This document shows, one piece after another, positions 45,656 to 54,787 of a DNA stretch of 64,000 nt. Source of the stretch: GCA-2689995 sp964529325 (GTDB taxonomy: Bacteria; Fidelibacterota; Marinisomatia; SCGC-AAA003-L08; GCA-2689995); assembly GCA_964529325.1 (NCBI GenBank), contig CAZGWH010000001.1, positions 62,001 through 126,000 on the forward strand. The letters are read 5' to 3'. The notes below the pieces were generated by a model, which saw nothing but the letters and a program-made list of their open reading frames with translations, was not told the origin of the DNA and did no database searches. Numbering within the stretch: the first letter of the stretch is position 1; each line of letters begins with the position of its first letter. Position numbers and translations under genes: made by a program.

Positions 45656-47124
45656 TGAAAAAATTAGTTCAAATAAAAAACCTGATTACCCGATTCAAAG
45701 TTGGCAAACAATGGGCAACAGCTGTTCGCGGTGTTGATCTCGATATTTATGAAGGAGAAACCTTAGGGATTGTTGGTGAATCTGGATCAGGGAAATCAGT
45801 TTCTGTTTTATCATTAATTCAATTAATTCCTAACCCTCCAGGTGAAGTATCAAATGGTGAAATTTTATTTAAAGGTGATAAAATATTCGATGGAGATGAA
45901 TATAATAATATAAAAAAACTCCCTCAATTTAATTATTTTATAAACCTCAAAGGGTACCCTCGTGCAATTATTACATTATTATCAATAGTTCTATATACAA
46001 CTATTCAATTTCAATTCAATTTTTTATTTCTCATTCATTCGATTTTACTGGGGTTAGGGGTCTATTTGACTGTTAGAATATTTTATTCTTCTCCATATAA
46101 TTCAGAATTGAATAAATGGCGTAAAAAATTCTTTCATCAAATGAGAAATTTAAGAGGTGATGAAATTGCAATGATATTCCAGGAACCAATGACATCTCTA
46201 AACCCTGTGTTTACAATTGGATTTCAAATTATCGAATCAATTCGCCCTCTTTCAATCTTGGAATATATAAAGAATGGGATAATCAATAGTGCTGAAAAGA
46301 AATTATCAAAATCAATAAATGAACATTTAAAACCTACCATGGTTTTTGGAATTATTTTTATTGCATTAAGCCAACTTTCACTGGGTTGGTCATTCAGAAT
46401 ATTTGATATAGTGAAATTTTATTTAATCGGTTCATTTATCCCCATACTTCATTCTATATTAATAGTTATTTTTTATAAATTAATTTCACAAAATACAATT
46501 GATGATTTAAAGAATTTATATGCAGAAGGTGCTAAATTATTAGAAACGGTTGGAATACCCGATCCTATATTGAGAATGGATGATTACCCTCACCAATTTT
46601 CAGGAGGAATGCGTCAACGAGCAATGATTGCAATGGCACTTGCAAAAAAGCCATCTCTATTAATTGCCGATGAACCAACAACAGCACTAGATGTTACAAT
46701 TCAAGCTCAAATTTTAAATCTAATGACTGATTTAAAAGAAATCAATCCTGAGTCTGCTGTTGTATTAATAACTCATGATTTAGCAGTTGTTGCAGAAACT
46801 TGTGATAGAGTTGTAGTTATGTACGGTGGAATGATTCAAGAAGTTGCATCTGTTGATGAATTATTTGCAAATCCAAAACATCCATATACACATGGCTTAC
46901 TTAATTCAATTCCAAGGCCAAACAAGACTAATAAAAAGAAAAGGCTTGAAACGATTGATGGTATGGTCCCTAGTATTTTAGAAATGCCAATTGGTTGTAA
47001 ATTTTGTACTCGATGTGACATAAAAATAGATATTTGTGATACTAAAGAACCACCATTAATTGATATTGGAAATAATCATTTCATTAGATGTCATGAAATT
47101 GAAACTCAACAAAGTGTAGCATAA
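45655..47124 (+). CDS. Peptide ABC transporter ATPase (DppD/OppD type) with two hydrophobic insertions in the nucleotide-binding domain
   Basis: ATP-driving subunit. The normal motifs are all there: Walker A GESGSGKS (41-48), Q-loop IFQEPMTSLNP with Gln176, signature FSGGMRQR (315-322), Walker B LLIADEPTTALD (335-346), switch His374, and the C-terminal oligopeptide/dipeptide region with Cys448, 451, 454 and 461. At 489 residues it is ~150 longer than DppD. The excess lies in two places: ~93-145 (between Walker A and Q-loop) and ~203-275 (between Q-loop and signature). Each has about two long hydrophobic stretches, such as AIITLLSIVLYTTI and FLIHSILLGLGVYLTV, or MVFGIIFIALSQLSLGW and FIPILHSILIVIFY. 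Uninterrupted frame, so not a sequencing fusion. Confidence 0.92.
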   Translation: MKKLVQIKNLITRFKVGKQWATAVRGVDLDIYEGETLGIVGESGSGKSVSVLSLIQLIPNPPGEVSNGEILFKGDKIFDGDEYNNIKKLPQFNYFINLKGYPRAIITLLSIVLYTTIQFQFNFLFLIHSILLGLGVYLTVRIFYSSPYNSELNKWRKKFFHQMRNLRGDEIAMIFQEPMTSLNPVFTIGFQIIESIRPLSILEYIKNGIINSAEKKLSKSINEHLKPTMVFGIIFIALSQLSLGWSFRIFDIVKFYLIGSFIPILHSILIVIFYKLISQNTIDDLKNLYAEGAKLLETVGIPDPILRMDDYPHQFSGGMRQRAMIAMALAKKPSLLIADEPTTALDVTIQAQILNLMTDLKEINPESAVVLITHDLAVVAETCDRVVVMYGGMIQEVASVDELFANPKHPYTHGLLNSIPRPNKTNKKKRLETIDGMVPSILEMPIGCKFCTRCDIKIDICDTKEPPLIDIGNNHFIRCHEIETQQSVA

Positions 47125-47126
47125 TT

Positions 47127-48140
47127 ATGAAAAATAATACATTAGTAGAAGTAAATAATTTAAAAGTACACTTCCCTGTTTACGGTGGAATTCTTTCAAA
47201 AATTGTAGCAACAGTAAAAGCAGTTGACGGGATTACATTTTCAATAAATGAAAAAGAAACAATCGGATTAGTTGGAGAATCAGGCTGTGGTAAAACAACT
47301 GTTGGCCGTGCAATGATTAATATTTTAAAACATGTTTCACCAGATGTTGAAATATCAGGAAACATAAATTATTATCTAAATGGTGTTGAAGCTGATTTTG
47401 TAAAAATACCACCAAAGAAAATGAAAAAGTATAGGTCTGATGTACAAATGATTTTTCAAGATCCATATGCATCATTAAATCCACGAATGACGGTTAAACA
47501 AATTATTGGTGAACCACTCCAAATTCATACAAAATTATCATCAAAAGAAATTCAAGAAAAAGTGATTTGGCTTCTTGAAAAAGTTGGCTTACAACCTGAA
47601 CAGGCAAACCGATTTCCACATGAATTTTCAGGCGGCCAAAGACAAAGAATTGGAATTGCGAGAGCACTTGCAACAAATCCAAAATTAATTATTTGTGATG
47701 AACCCGTGTCTGCTCTGGATGTATCCATCCAGGCACAAGTCATAAATTTAATGATGGATTTACAAGAAGAATTTAATTTATCGTATCTATTTATTGCCCA
47801 TGATTTAAGTGTTGTTGAACATATTTCAGATAAAATAATTGTAATGTATTTAGGGAATATTGTTGAAATTGGGTCTAGTTCAGAAATATATCACCACCCT
47901 AAACACCCTTATACAAAAGCACTTATTTCTGCAGTTCCTGAGCCTGATCCTGCAAATAAAAATAAGAAAAGAATAATTTTAAAAGGTGATATACCAACGC
48001 CAATGAATAAACCGTCAGGATGTGCATTTAGAACTCGTTGCCCAATAACAAAACCTGAATGTGCAATTGAGATACCACAATTAATAGATGTTGAAAATGG
48101 ACATTTAGTCGCCTGTCAATTTTATAATGAAGAATTTTAA
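47127..48140 (+). CDS. Peptide ABC transporter ATPase (DppF/OppF type)
   Basis: Second ATPase, 337 residues, normal length. Walker A GESGCGKTT, Q-loop MIFQDPYASLNPRMT, signature FSGGQRQRIGIARAL, Walker B LIICDEPVSALDVS, and H-loop IAHDLSV. The C-terminal oligo_HPY region ends CAFRTRCPITKPECA. It pairs with the insertion-bearing ATPase two bases upstream and ends the transporter operon. Unlike that partner it has no hydrophobic insertions. Confidence 0.97.
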   Translation: MKNNTLVEVNNLKVHFPVYGGILSKIVATVKAVDGITFSINEKETIGLVGESGCGKTTVGRAMINILKHVSPDVEISGNINYYLNGVEADFVKIPPKKMKKYRSDVQMIFQDPYASLNPRMTVKQIIGEPLQIHTKLSSKEIQEKVIWLLEKVGLQPEQANRFPHEFSGGQRQRIGIARALATNPKLIICDEPVSALDVSIQAQVINLMMDLQEEFNLSYLFIAHDLSVVEHISDKIIVMYLGNIVEIGSSSEIYHHPKHPYTKALISAVPEPDPANKNKKRIILKGDIPTPMNKPSGCAFRTRCPITKPECAIEIPQLIDVENGHLVACQFYNEEF

Positions 48141-48223
48141 ATTGATATATTGGAATTCAAAAGTGAATGAACTTAATATATTATCTTCCCTATTTATAAA
48201 TAAAAAGCAATAGGAGTAAACAA

Positions 48224-48898
48224 ATGGATGAATTATTAAAAGATATTATCTTATTCTCTAGTTTATCAGACAAAGAATTAGGTCGAATTGAGCAAGTAAT
48301 GACTGTAAAAACTTTTCCAAAAAATAGTATGATTGTTTTGGAAGAAGAATATGGTGATACTGTATATATTGTTCGTAAAGGAACAATTAAAATAACACGG
48401 CTAAATGACGAAGGTAAAGAAGTAATCTTAGCATTAATGGGATTGGGCGAATTCTTTGGTGAATTATCTGCTTTAGATGGTGAAGCACGCTCAGCAAATG
48501 CGTTGGCTCAAGAAGAATGTCAACTTTATTTATTACATCGTACAGATTTTATACATTTATTACAACATAATAATAGAATTGCTTTTACTCTTTTATCTGA
48601 ATTAGCAAAGCGAATTCGACATTCAGACCAACAAATTGAAGCACTTTCATTAGATGATGCTGAACATCGAATCGGTGTGTGTATATTAAACCTTGCTGAA
48701 GATAATGGTGTAATTCGAAAAGGTAACGTTACAATTCAAAAACTACCCTTTCAACAAGATATTGCTAATATTGCAGGTACTTCACGAGAAACAGTTTCTC
48801 GTGTATTAAAATTGTTGGAAGAAAAAGGATTAGTTATTAAAAATGGACACACATTAACTATTCCAAATTATGTTTATTATAAAAAAATATTCGGGTAA
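48224..48898 (+). CDS. Crp/Fnr-family transcription regulator
   Basis: 224-residue DNA-binding regulator: N-terminal cyclic-nucleotide-binding-fold domain (FPKNSMIVLEEEYGDTVYIVRKGTIKI; GEFFGELSALDGEARSANA) and C-terminal Crp helix-turn-helix (QQDIANIAGTSRETVSRVLKLLEEKGL). No N-terminal Fnr cysteine cluster is present, so an oxygen-sensing Fe-S role is unlikely; the effector is unknown. A good ribosome site, AGGAG, lies eight bases before the ATG. It heads a run of housekeeping genes. Confidence 0.95.
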   Translation: MDELLKDIILFSSLSDKELGRIEQVMTVKTFPKNSMIVLEEEYGDTVYIVRKGTIKITRLNDEGKEVILALMGLGEFFGELSALDGEARSANALAQEECQLYLLHRTDFIHLLQHNNRIAFTLLSELAKRIRHSDQQIEALSLDDAEHRIGVCILNLAEDNGVIRKGNVTIQKLPFQQDIANIAGTSRETVSRVLKLLEEKGLVIKNGHTLTIPNYVYYKKIFG

Positions 48899-48913
48899 TA
48901 TTTTTTATTCAAT

Positions 48914-49852
48914 ATGTCAAAAATAAATGAATTAATATCGGGTATATTAAGCCACAATACACTTGATATTGCAAAAGCAATTTCAATAGTTGAAAATAAC
49001 ACAATTGAAAGCCATTCACTTCTTTCTGAAATTTATCAATATACTGGTAAAGCACATCGCATCGGAATTACAGGACCTCCTGGTTCAGGAAAAAGTACAC
49101 TTACAGATTGTTTAATTAAATCATTTACAGATTTAGGTAAATCTGTGGCGATTATTGGTATAGATCCAAGTAGCCCATTTACGGATGGAGCATTTTTAGG
49201 CGATAGAATAAGAATGATGAAGCATTTTGAAAATCAAAATGTTTTTATTAGAAGTATGGCTACACGAGGAAGTTTAGGTGGATTAGCAAATAAAAGTCGT
49301 GAAGTTGCGGATATTTTTGATGCTTCAGGATTTGATGTTATTATTTTTGAAACGGTTGGAGTTGGTCAAATAGAATTAGATGTAATGAATGCAACCGACT
49401 CAATTCTCGTTGTTCTTGTACCTGAATCTGGTGATGATATTCAAATGATGAAATCTGGATTAATGGAAATTGCTGATTTATTTGTAATTAACAAAGCAGA
49501 TAGAGATGGCACAAACAAATTATATATTGCTTTAAATCAAGTATTATCTCTTCGAAATAAGAATTCTGATTGGTCACCACTTATCCAAAAAACGATAGCA
49601 ACAAGAACTGAAGGCATAAAAGAATTAACCGAAGAAATATTAAATCACTTTAACATTATTTCCAATAACGGTGAACTAAATTATAAATCTGAAAAAAGAT
49701 ATTCTCATTTAACCCAACAATTAATATCACAAAAACAAAGAATTGAGTTTTGGGACGAGAAAAAGAAAAATGCATTAACTGAACAATTAAAAATGCCAAT
49801 TACAGAACGGAAATCTCCATATCAATTATCTGATGAAATGTATAATAAATGA
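48914..49852 (+). CDS. meaB: Methylmalonyl-CoA mutase-associated GTPase MeaB/ArgK
   Basis: G3E GTPase that protects and loads B12-dependent methylmalonyl-CoA mutase. 312 residues. Walker A ITGPPGSGKSTLTD, switch IDPSSPFTDGAFLGDRIRM, FETVGVGQIELD and VINKADRDG are the MeaB motifs. The mutase is not in this window, but methylmalonyl-CoA epimerase is encoded downstream in the same run (54373), supporting a propionyl/methylmalonyl-CoA route. ATGA overlap with tatC. Confidence 0.95.
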   Translation: MSKINELISGILSHNTLDIAKAISIVENNTIESHSLLSEIYQYTGKAHRIGITGPPGSGKSTLTDCLIKSFTDLGKSVAIIGIDPSSPFTDGAFLGDRIRMMKHFENQNVFIRSMATRGSLGGLANKSREVADIFDASGFDVIIFETVGVGQIELDVMNATDSILVVLVPESGDDIQMMKSGLMEIADLFVINKADRDGTNKLYIALNQVLSLRNKNSDWSPLIQKTIATRTEGIKELTEEILNHFNIISNNGELNYKSEKRYSHLTQQLISQKQRIEFWDEKKKNALTEQLKMPITERKSPYQLSDEMYNK

Positions 49853-50577
49853 GCGATCCAAATAAACTTGCATTTTGGGACCATTTAGAAGAATTACGTT
49901 GGAGATTATTTAAAGGTATATTTGCAATTGTTATTTTTTCTATAATTTCATTTAACTATTCTGATAAATTAATGGAAATATTAATATCCCCTACCACCCA
50001 GTTAAATGTTAAACTAAACCTTCAGGTATTAAAGGTAACTAGCATGTTTACAATTAAGTTAACTTTAGCTTTAATGAGTGGTATTATATGTTCAATTCCT
50101 TTTTTAATATATCAATTTTGGCGTTTTATTTCCCCAGCTATGGAAGGGAATTATACAATACAAGTGCTGGGTATTGTACTTTTTTCGTCATTTTTCTTTT
50201 TTGGTGGGATATTTTTTGCATATTCAATAATCATTCCCTATTCATTATCTTTTTTTACATCCATGACTTTTCAAAATTTCCCTGTAAATTATAATTATAC
50301 TTTAGATGGTTATTTAAGCTATATTTTGTGGCTTATTTTAACCTGCGGTATATTATTTCAACTACCTGTAGTAACATTCTTTTTTTCTAAAATGGGTTTG
50401 CTAACCCCTGCATTCCTTCGTCATTATCGAAAATATGTATTTGTATTCTTTTTAATTTTGGCCGCGATTCTTACTCCGCCAGACCCATTAAGTCAAATAT
50501 TAATCGTGATTCCACTCATAATTTTATATGAATTTAGTATATTAATGTCCTGGATGATTCATCGGAAAAGTTCATGA
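49849..50577 (+). CDS. tatC: Sec-independent protein translocase TatC
   Basis: Receptor subunit of the twin-arginine export system, six membrane helices in 242 residues. FWDHLEELRWRLFKG at the N-terminus is the TatC signature binding twin-arginine signals; FYQFWRFISPAM-type loop (LIYQFWRFISPAMEG), the periplasmic FQNFPVNYNYTLDGYLSYI region, and RHYRKYVFVFFLILAAILTPPDPLSQ are typical. No tatA/B nearby. ATGA overlaps on both sides show tight coupling with meaB and the prenyl synthase gene. Confidence 0.97.
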   Translation: MSDPNKLAFWDHLEELRWRLFKGIFAIVIFSIISFNYSDKLMEILISPTTQLNVKLNLQVLKVTSMFTIKLTLALMSGIICSIPFLIYQFWRFISPAMEGNYTIQVLGIVLFSSFFFFGGIFFAYSIIIPYSLSFFTSMTFQNFPVNYNYTLDGYLSYILWLILTCGILFQLPVVTFFFSKMGLLTPAFLRHYRKYVFVFFLILAAILTPPDPLSQILIVIPLIILYEFSILMSWMIHRKSS

Positions 50578-51560
50578 ATTCATTAAATAATGTAATTTAT
50601 AATATATCTACATTAATTAATGACGATTTCAAACAATTTGAAGAAACTTATTCTAAATCATTAAACTCAAATGTAAAATTAATTAATAAAGTAATTAATT
50701 ATATTTCAAAAAAAAAGGGAAAACAGCTCCGCCCTATTCTCACTTTATTATGTGCGCGAATTTCAGGTACTCCAACATCAAACACATACTATGCAGCTGC
50801 ATTAGTCGAAATACTCCATGTTGCAACTCTCATTCATGACGATGTTGTTGATGAAGCAGATATTAGAAGAAAATGGCCTTCTATAAATAGAATTTGGAAA
50901 AATAAAATTGCAATATTAGTGGGTGATTATATGTTTTCAAAAGCTTTATCAAATATGATTCACTTACGAAACTTTGATGCACTTGAATTACTTTCATCTA
51001 CGGCTGAAAGACTAAGTCAAGGTGAAATTTTACAAATAGAAAAAGCATTAAAAAAAGATATGACTGAAGAAATTTATTACGAAATGATTGGTGATAAAAC
51101 AGCAAGCCTTTTTTCTTCTGCATGTAAACTTGGTGCAATTTCGGTAAATGCAACACCTGAACAGCAAGAAGCATTATTTAAATTTGGAGAATACCTGGGT
51201 ATTGCTTTTCAAATAAAAGATGATTTATTTGATATAATTGGTAAACTTGATGAAGTTGGTAAACCAATTGGTTTTGATGTAAAAAAAAACATGCTCACGC
51301 TACCTTTTATACATCTACTGAGGGAAATTGATAAAAAAAATAAAAAAAGTATTTTAAGAAAAATAAAATATCATGCAAAAAAAAATGAACTCGATAAAAT
51401 AAAATCAATAATAAAAACTTCAGGAAGTTTAAGTTATTCAAAAAAACAATTAAACAGATTTACAAATAAAGCAAAAGATTCATTAGACTTATTCAATGAA
51501 TCACCAGAAAAATTAGCATTAATAGAATTATTAAATTTTAATTTAAATCGAAAATATTGA
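50574..51560 (+). CDS. Polyprenyl diphosphate synthase (IspB-like)
   Basis: Chain-elongating trans-prenyltransferase of 328 residues, making the long isoprenoid tail of a quinone or similar. First Asp-rich motif is LIHDDVVDEADIRR, second is IAFQIKDDLFDIIG. GKKGKQLRPILTLL and GKTAS-type (GDKTASLFSSACKLG) segments are present. After the second motif the usual G-x-DL-x-EGK-x-TLP reads GFDVKKNMLTLP, a mild departure. Product chain length cannot be told. Confidence 0.93.
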   Translation: MNSLNNVIYNISTLINDDFKQFEETYSKSLNSNVKLINKVINYISKKKGKQLRPILTLLCARISGTPTSNTYYAAALVEILHVATLIHDDVVDEADIRRKWPSINRIWKNKIAILVGDYMFSKALSNMIHLRNFDALELLSSTAERLSQGEILQIEKALKKDMTEEIYYEMIGDKTASLFSSACKLGAISVNATPEQQEALFKFGEYLGIAFQIKDDLFDIIGKLDEVGKPIGFDVKKNMLTLPFIHLLREIDKKNKKSILRKIKYHAKKNELDKIKSIIKTSGSLSYSKKQLNRFTNKAKDSLDLFNESPEKLALIELLNFNLNRKY

Positions 51561-52201
51561 TAAAATTCAAACGCAATAAACAGAGAATAAAGAGAAAACG
51601 CTTTGCAACTCGCGAAGACAGAATAATAACTATTGCCAATGGTATAAGTATTAGCCGAATGATTTTGTCAGTTCCACTAGTCTATTATTTAGATAAAGAC
51701 AATCTACCGATGGCAATGGCTTTAATTGGAATAATTATTTTCACTGATTTACTTGATGGTTGGATCGCACGAAAAGCAGATGAAATTACACATTTTGGGA
51801 AATTAATTGACCCTGTTGCAGACAAAGTTTGCATGATGATGGTTGTTATATTTCTTGTTTTTAAAATTGGTCTTCCAATGCTATTATTCTTTTTTATATT
51901 AGCGATTAGAGACATTATACTTATCACCATGGGCATTTATTTAATGTTCAAACAAAATAGGGTATTTGCATCTAATAAAACAGGGAAATGGTTTATATTC
52001 ACAACATCACTTATGGTATTAAGTTTTGTATTCTATTCAAGTGAATCTATTAGTGTTACATATATAGGTTTACTCAGTATAATTTCATATACATTATATT
52101 TTATTTCAATAATTTTATTTATTTTCAGTTCATATTTTTATTTTAAAAGATATATGAAAAATTTCAAAGATTTAAAAGGATCGAATGTTCTCACTATTTA
52201 A
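51557..52201 (+). CDS. pgsA: CDP-alcohol phosphatidyltransferase (PgsA-like)
   Basis: Membrane enzyme likely making phosphatidylglycerol phosphate from CDP-diacylglycerol. 214 residues, about five to six helices. The family motif DG-x2-AR-x8-G-x3-D-x3-D is complete: DLLDGWIARKADEITHFGKLIDPVADK is its extent, with both terminal aspartates. NGISISRM precedes. An N-terminal basic stretch (KRNKQRIKRKR) precedes helix 1. TTG start at 51557 is coupled to the upstream stop (TTGA). Other CDP-alcohol acceptors cannot be excluded. Confidence 0.85.
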   Translation: MIKFKRNKQRIKRKRFATREDRIITIANGISISRMILSVPLVYYLDKDNLPMAMALIGIIIFTDLLDGWIARKADEITHFGKLIDPVADKVCMMMVVIFLVFKIGLPMLLFFFILAIRDIILITMGIYLMFKQNRVFASNKTGKWFIFTTSLMVLSFVFYSSESISVTYIGLLSIISYTLYFISIILFIFSSYFYFKRYMKNFKDLKGSNVLTI

Positions 52202-53084
52202 AAAAACAATTCAAGGATTAACTAAAACTAGAAATAAAATTAAATATGCTTTTGGCTCTTTAATTGGGAAAAAGTATTTATCCGATGATGATCTTGAAAT
52301 GCTTGAAGATTGTCTAATTCAAGCAGATTTAGGGTGGGAAACTACGGATGTAATTATTGACGAATTAAAAAAGCCTTCTTCTAATTCAAAAAACTGGGAA
52401 GAACAATTTAATTCCATTCTAAAAAATTTATTAGAAAATTCACCTAAACAAAAACCATTTGCACAAGTTCTCATGATTGTTGGCATAAATGGAACTGGTA
52501 AAACAACTACATCGGCAAAAATGTCTGCTTGGTTTAAGGAGAAGGGTGAAAATACTTTATTAGTTGCTGCAGATACATATCGTGCAGCTGCAGTTGAACA
52601 ACTTCGACAATGGTCTAATAAATTAGGCTTCCAATTGGTAGCAAATGAAAAATCAGCAGATCCCGCTTCAATTGCTTTTGATGGAGTAACGAGTGGAATA
52701 ACAAAAAATATTGATAGAATAATCATCGATACTGCCGGTCGCTTACATAATTCTGAAAATTTAATGCAAGAACTCGTAAAAATAAAAAAAGTAGTAAACA
52801 GAATTACAAAAGATATTCAAATATTCTTAACCATTGATGCAAATACAGGTCAAAATGCAATGACTCAAGCTAAAGAATTTTCAAAATACATTCCAATTGA
52901 TGGAATTATTCTAACAAAAATGGATGGGACGGCAAAAGGTGGAATCGCAATTCCAATAATGTTAGAGTTGGGATTACCAGTATATTTCATAGGAGTGGGT
53001 GAACAAGCGAATGATTTAATTTTATTTGATCAAGAATCATATTTAAATGGATTAATTTCAGAGAAAGAATCAATTAAAATATAA
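52185..53084 (+). CDS. ftsY: Signal recognition particle receptor FtsY
   Basis: SRP-GTPase docking ribosomes to the membrane. 299 residues: N-domain (SDDDLEMLEDCLIQADLGWETT) and G-domain with GINGTGKTTTSAKMSAWFK (G1), AADTYRAAAVEQLRQW (G2/insert), IDTAGRL (G3), LTKMDGTAKGG (G4) and GVGEQANDLILFD (closing). The acidic A-domain of E. coli FtsY is absent; a short amphipathic, basic N-terminus may serve for membrane contact. Overlaps pgsA by 17 bases and abuts rimO. Confidence 0.97.
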   Translation: MFSLFKKTIQGLTKTRNKIKYAFGSLIGKKYLSDDDLEMLEDCLIQADLGWETTDVIIDELKKPSSNSKNWEEQFNSILKNLLENSPKQKPFAQVLMIVGINGTGKTTTSAKMSAWFKEKGENTLLVAADTYRAAAVEQLRQWSNKLGFQLVANEKSADPASIAFDGVTSGITKNIDRIIIDTAGRLHNSENLMQELVKIKKVVNRITKDIQIFLTIDANTGQNAMTQAKEFSKYIPIDGIILTKMDGTAKGGIAIPIMLELGLPVYFIGVGEQANDLILFDQESYLNGLISEKESIKI

Positions 53085-54371
53085 ATGAAAAATATTAATT
53101 TAATTAGTTTAGGATGTGCAAAGAATTTAGTTGACTCTGAAATTCTACTCGGAGGGCTAAAAAAATCAAACTTTAATATTGTAGATAATTCCAAAAATGC
53201 AGATATTGTAATTGTAAATACATGTGGTTTTTTAGATTCTGCAAGAGATGAATCTGTAGATGTAATTTTAGAAGCAGGTGAGTTAAGAAGTAAAGGTAAA
53301 ATTGATCAATTAGTTGTAATGGGATGTTTTTCTGAGCGATATGACAATGATTTAAAAAAAGAAATTCCTGAAGTTGATGCATTTTTTGGTACAAGTGATC
53401 ATGCAAAAATTATATCCTTTTTAACAGGTGAAGAATATGTTAAATCTGATCCCGATTACTTTAGGTCATTACTAACTCCTAAACATTATGCCTATTTAAA
53501 AATTGCTGAAGGTTGTGATAATGGCTGTTCTTTTTGCTCAATCCCATTAATGAGAGGATTACAAATAAGTCGATCTATCGAAGCAAATGTGGAAGAAGCA
53601 AGAAGATTGGGAAAGCAAGGTGTAAAAGAAATTTTAGTTATAGGTCAGGATACAACTTCCTATGGGTGGGATTTAAATCCAAAAGCATCTTTACATGAAT
53701 TAATGGATAAATTAAATAAAATAGATGAAATTGATTGGATTCGTTTACACTATGCACACCCAGCCCATTTGCACAGAGAAATGATTGCCCGTTTTGGGAA
53801 ATTAGAAAAATTATTACCCTATATTGATATGCCAATTCAACATGCTTCAACTAAATTATTAAAATCAATGCGAAGAGGATTAGGAAAAGATGGCATTTTA
53901 AAGCGAATTGAAGCACTTCGAAACGCTTGCCCCAATATTATACTTAGAACATCGATTATAGTTGGATATCCAGGTGAAACGGAAGAAGATTTTCTAGAAT
54001 TATATGATTTTATAAAAAAAATAAGGTTTGATCGATTAGGGGTATTTACATACTCTGAAGAAGAAGGAACTTTTGCAGAAAAACAACTTAAAGACAATAT
54101 TCTCCAGCAAGTTAAATATGACCGAATGGATAAAATAATGACTATTCAACAGGAAATCAGTTATGAAAATAATCAACAACTTATAGGGACCACACAAAAA
54201 ATAATAATAGACCAACACTTAGATTCTAATGAATCAATAGGCCGTTCATTTAGAGACTCTCCAGAAGTTGATAACTTATTTCGAATTGATGGATTGCACC
54301 CAGTAGGTGAATTTATAAATGCAAAAGTAATATCTGCATCTGAATATGAAATAATATGTACAAAAGTTTAA
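53085..54371 (+). CDS. rimO: Ribosomal protein S12 methylthiotransferase RimO
   Basis: Radical-SAM enzyme adding methylthio to an Asp of ribosomal protein S12. 428 residues: UPF0004 domain (LISLGCAKNLVDSEILLG, with NTCGFLDSARDES), radical SAM cluster AEGCDNGCSFCSIP (CxxxCxxC), and C-terminal TRAM domain. The RimO-rather-than-MiaB call rests on SLGCAKNLVDSE and DSARDES. It starts on the base after the ftsY stop. Confidence 0.96.
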   Translation: MKNINLISLGCAKNLVDSEILLGGLKKSNFNIVDNSKNADIVIVNTCGFLDSARDESVDVILEAGELRSKGKIDQLVVMGCFSERYDNDLKKEIPEVDAFFGTSDHAKIISFLTGEEYVKSDPDYFRSLLTPKHYAYLKIAEGCDNGCSFCSIPLMRGLQISRSIEANVEEARRLGKQGVKEILVIGQDTTSYGWDLNPKASLHELMDKLNKIDEIDWIRLHYAHPAHLHREMIARFGKLEKLLPYIDMPIQHASTKLLKSMRRGLGKDGILKRIEALRNACPNIILRTSIIVGYPGETEEDFLELYDFIKKIRFDRLGVFTYSEEEGTFAEKQLKDNILQQVKYDRMDKIMTIQQEISYENNQQLIGTTQKIIIDQHLDSNESIGRSFRDSPEVDNLFRIDGLHPVGEFINAKVISASEYEIICTKV

Positions 54372-54372
54372 T

Positions 54373-54783
54373 ATGATAAAAATATTGGGAATAGAGCATA
54401 TCGGCATTGCTGTAAAAAATCGAGATAAAACATCCAATTTTTTTGAAAATATTCTCGGTATCAAAAACCCAATTTTAGAAGAAATTATAGACCAAAAAGT
54501 AATTACTGAAATTTTTAATACTTCAAATGGGAAATTAGAATTATTAGAATCCACATCTTTAGAATCACCAATACATAAATTTATCGAAAAAAGAGGAAAT
54601 GCTATTCACCATATTGCATTATCCGTTGAAAATATTGACTTATCTTTAAAATACTTAAAAGAAAAAAATGTCCAATTAATTGATGAAATTCCTAGAATAG
54701 GTGCTGAAGGATTTAAAATTGCATTTATTCACCCTAAAGCAACAGGCGGAATATTAATAGAACTTTGTCAAAAAAATAAATAA
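54373..54783 (+). CDS. mce: Methylmalonyl-CoA epimerase
   Basis: Glyoxalase-fold metalloenzyme interconverting (R)- and (S)-methylmalonyl-CoA. 136 residues: IEHIGIAVKN (first metal His), KLELLES (Glu), the HHIALSVENID segment (second His) and a terminal GGILIELCQ (Glu). Together with meaB in the same gene run it indicates a methylmalonyl-CoA pathway whose mutase lies elsewhere. Confidence 0.94.
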   Translation: MIKILGIEHIGIAVKNRDKTSNFFENILGIKNPILEEIIDQKVITEIFNTSNGKLELLESTSLESPIHKFIEKRGNAIHHIALSVENIDLSLKYLKEKNVQLIDEIPRIGAEGFKIAFIHPKATGGILIELCQKNK

Positions 54784-54787
54784 TACC

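Noticed and set aside
52319..52726. 135-codon minus-strand ORF opposite ftsY
   Set aside because: Shadow of the ftsY coding sequence, no signals of its own.
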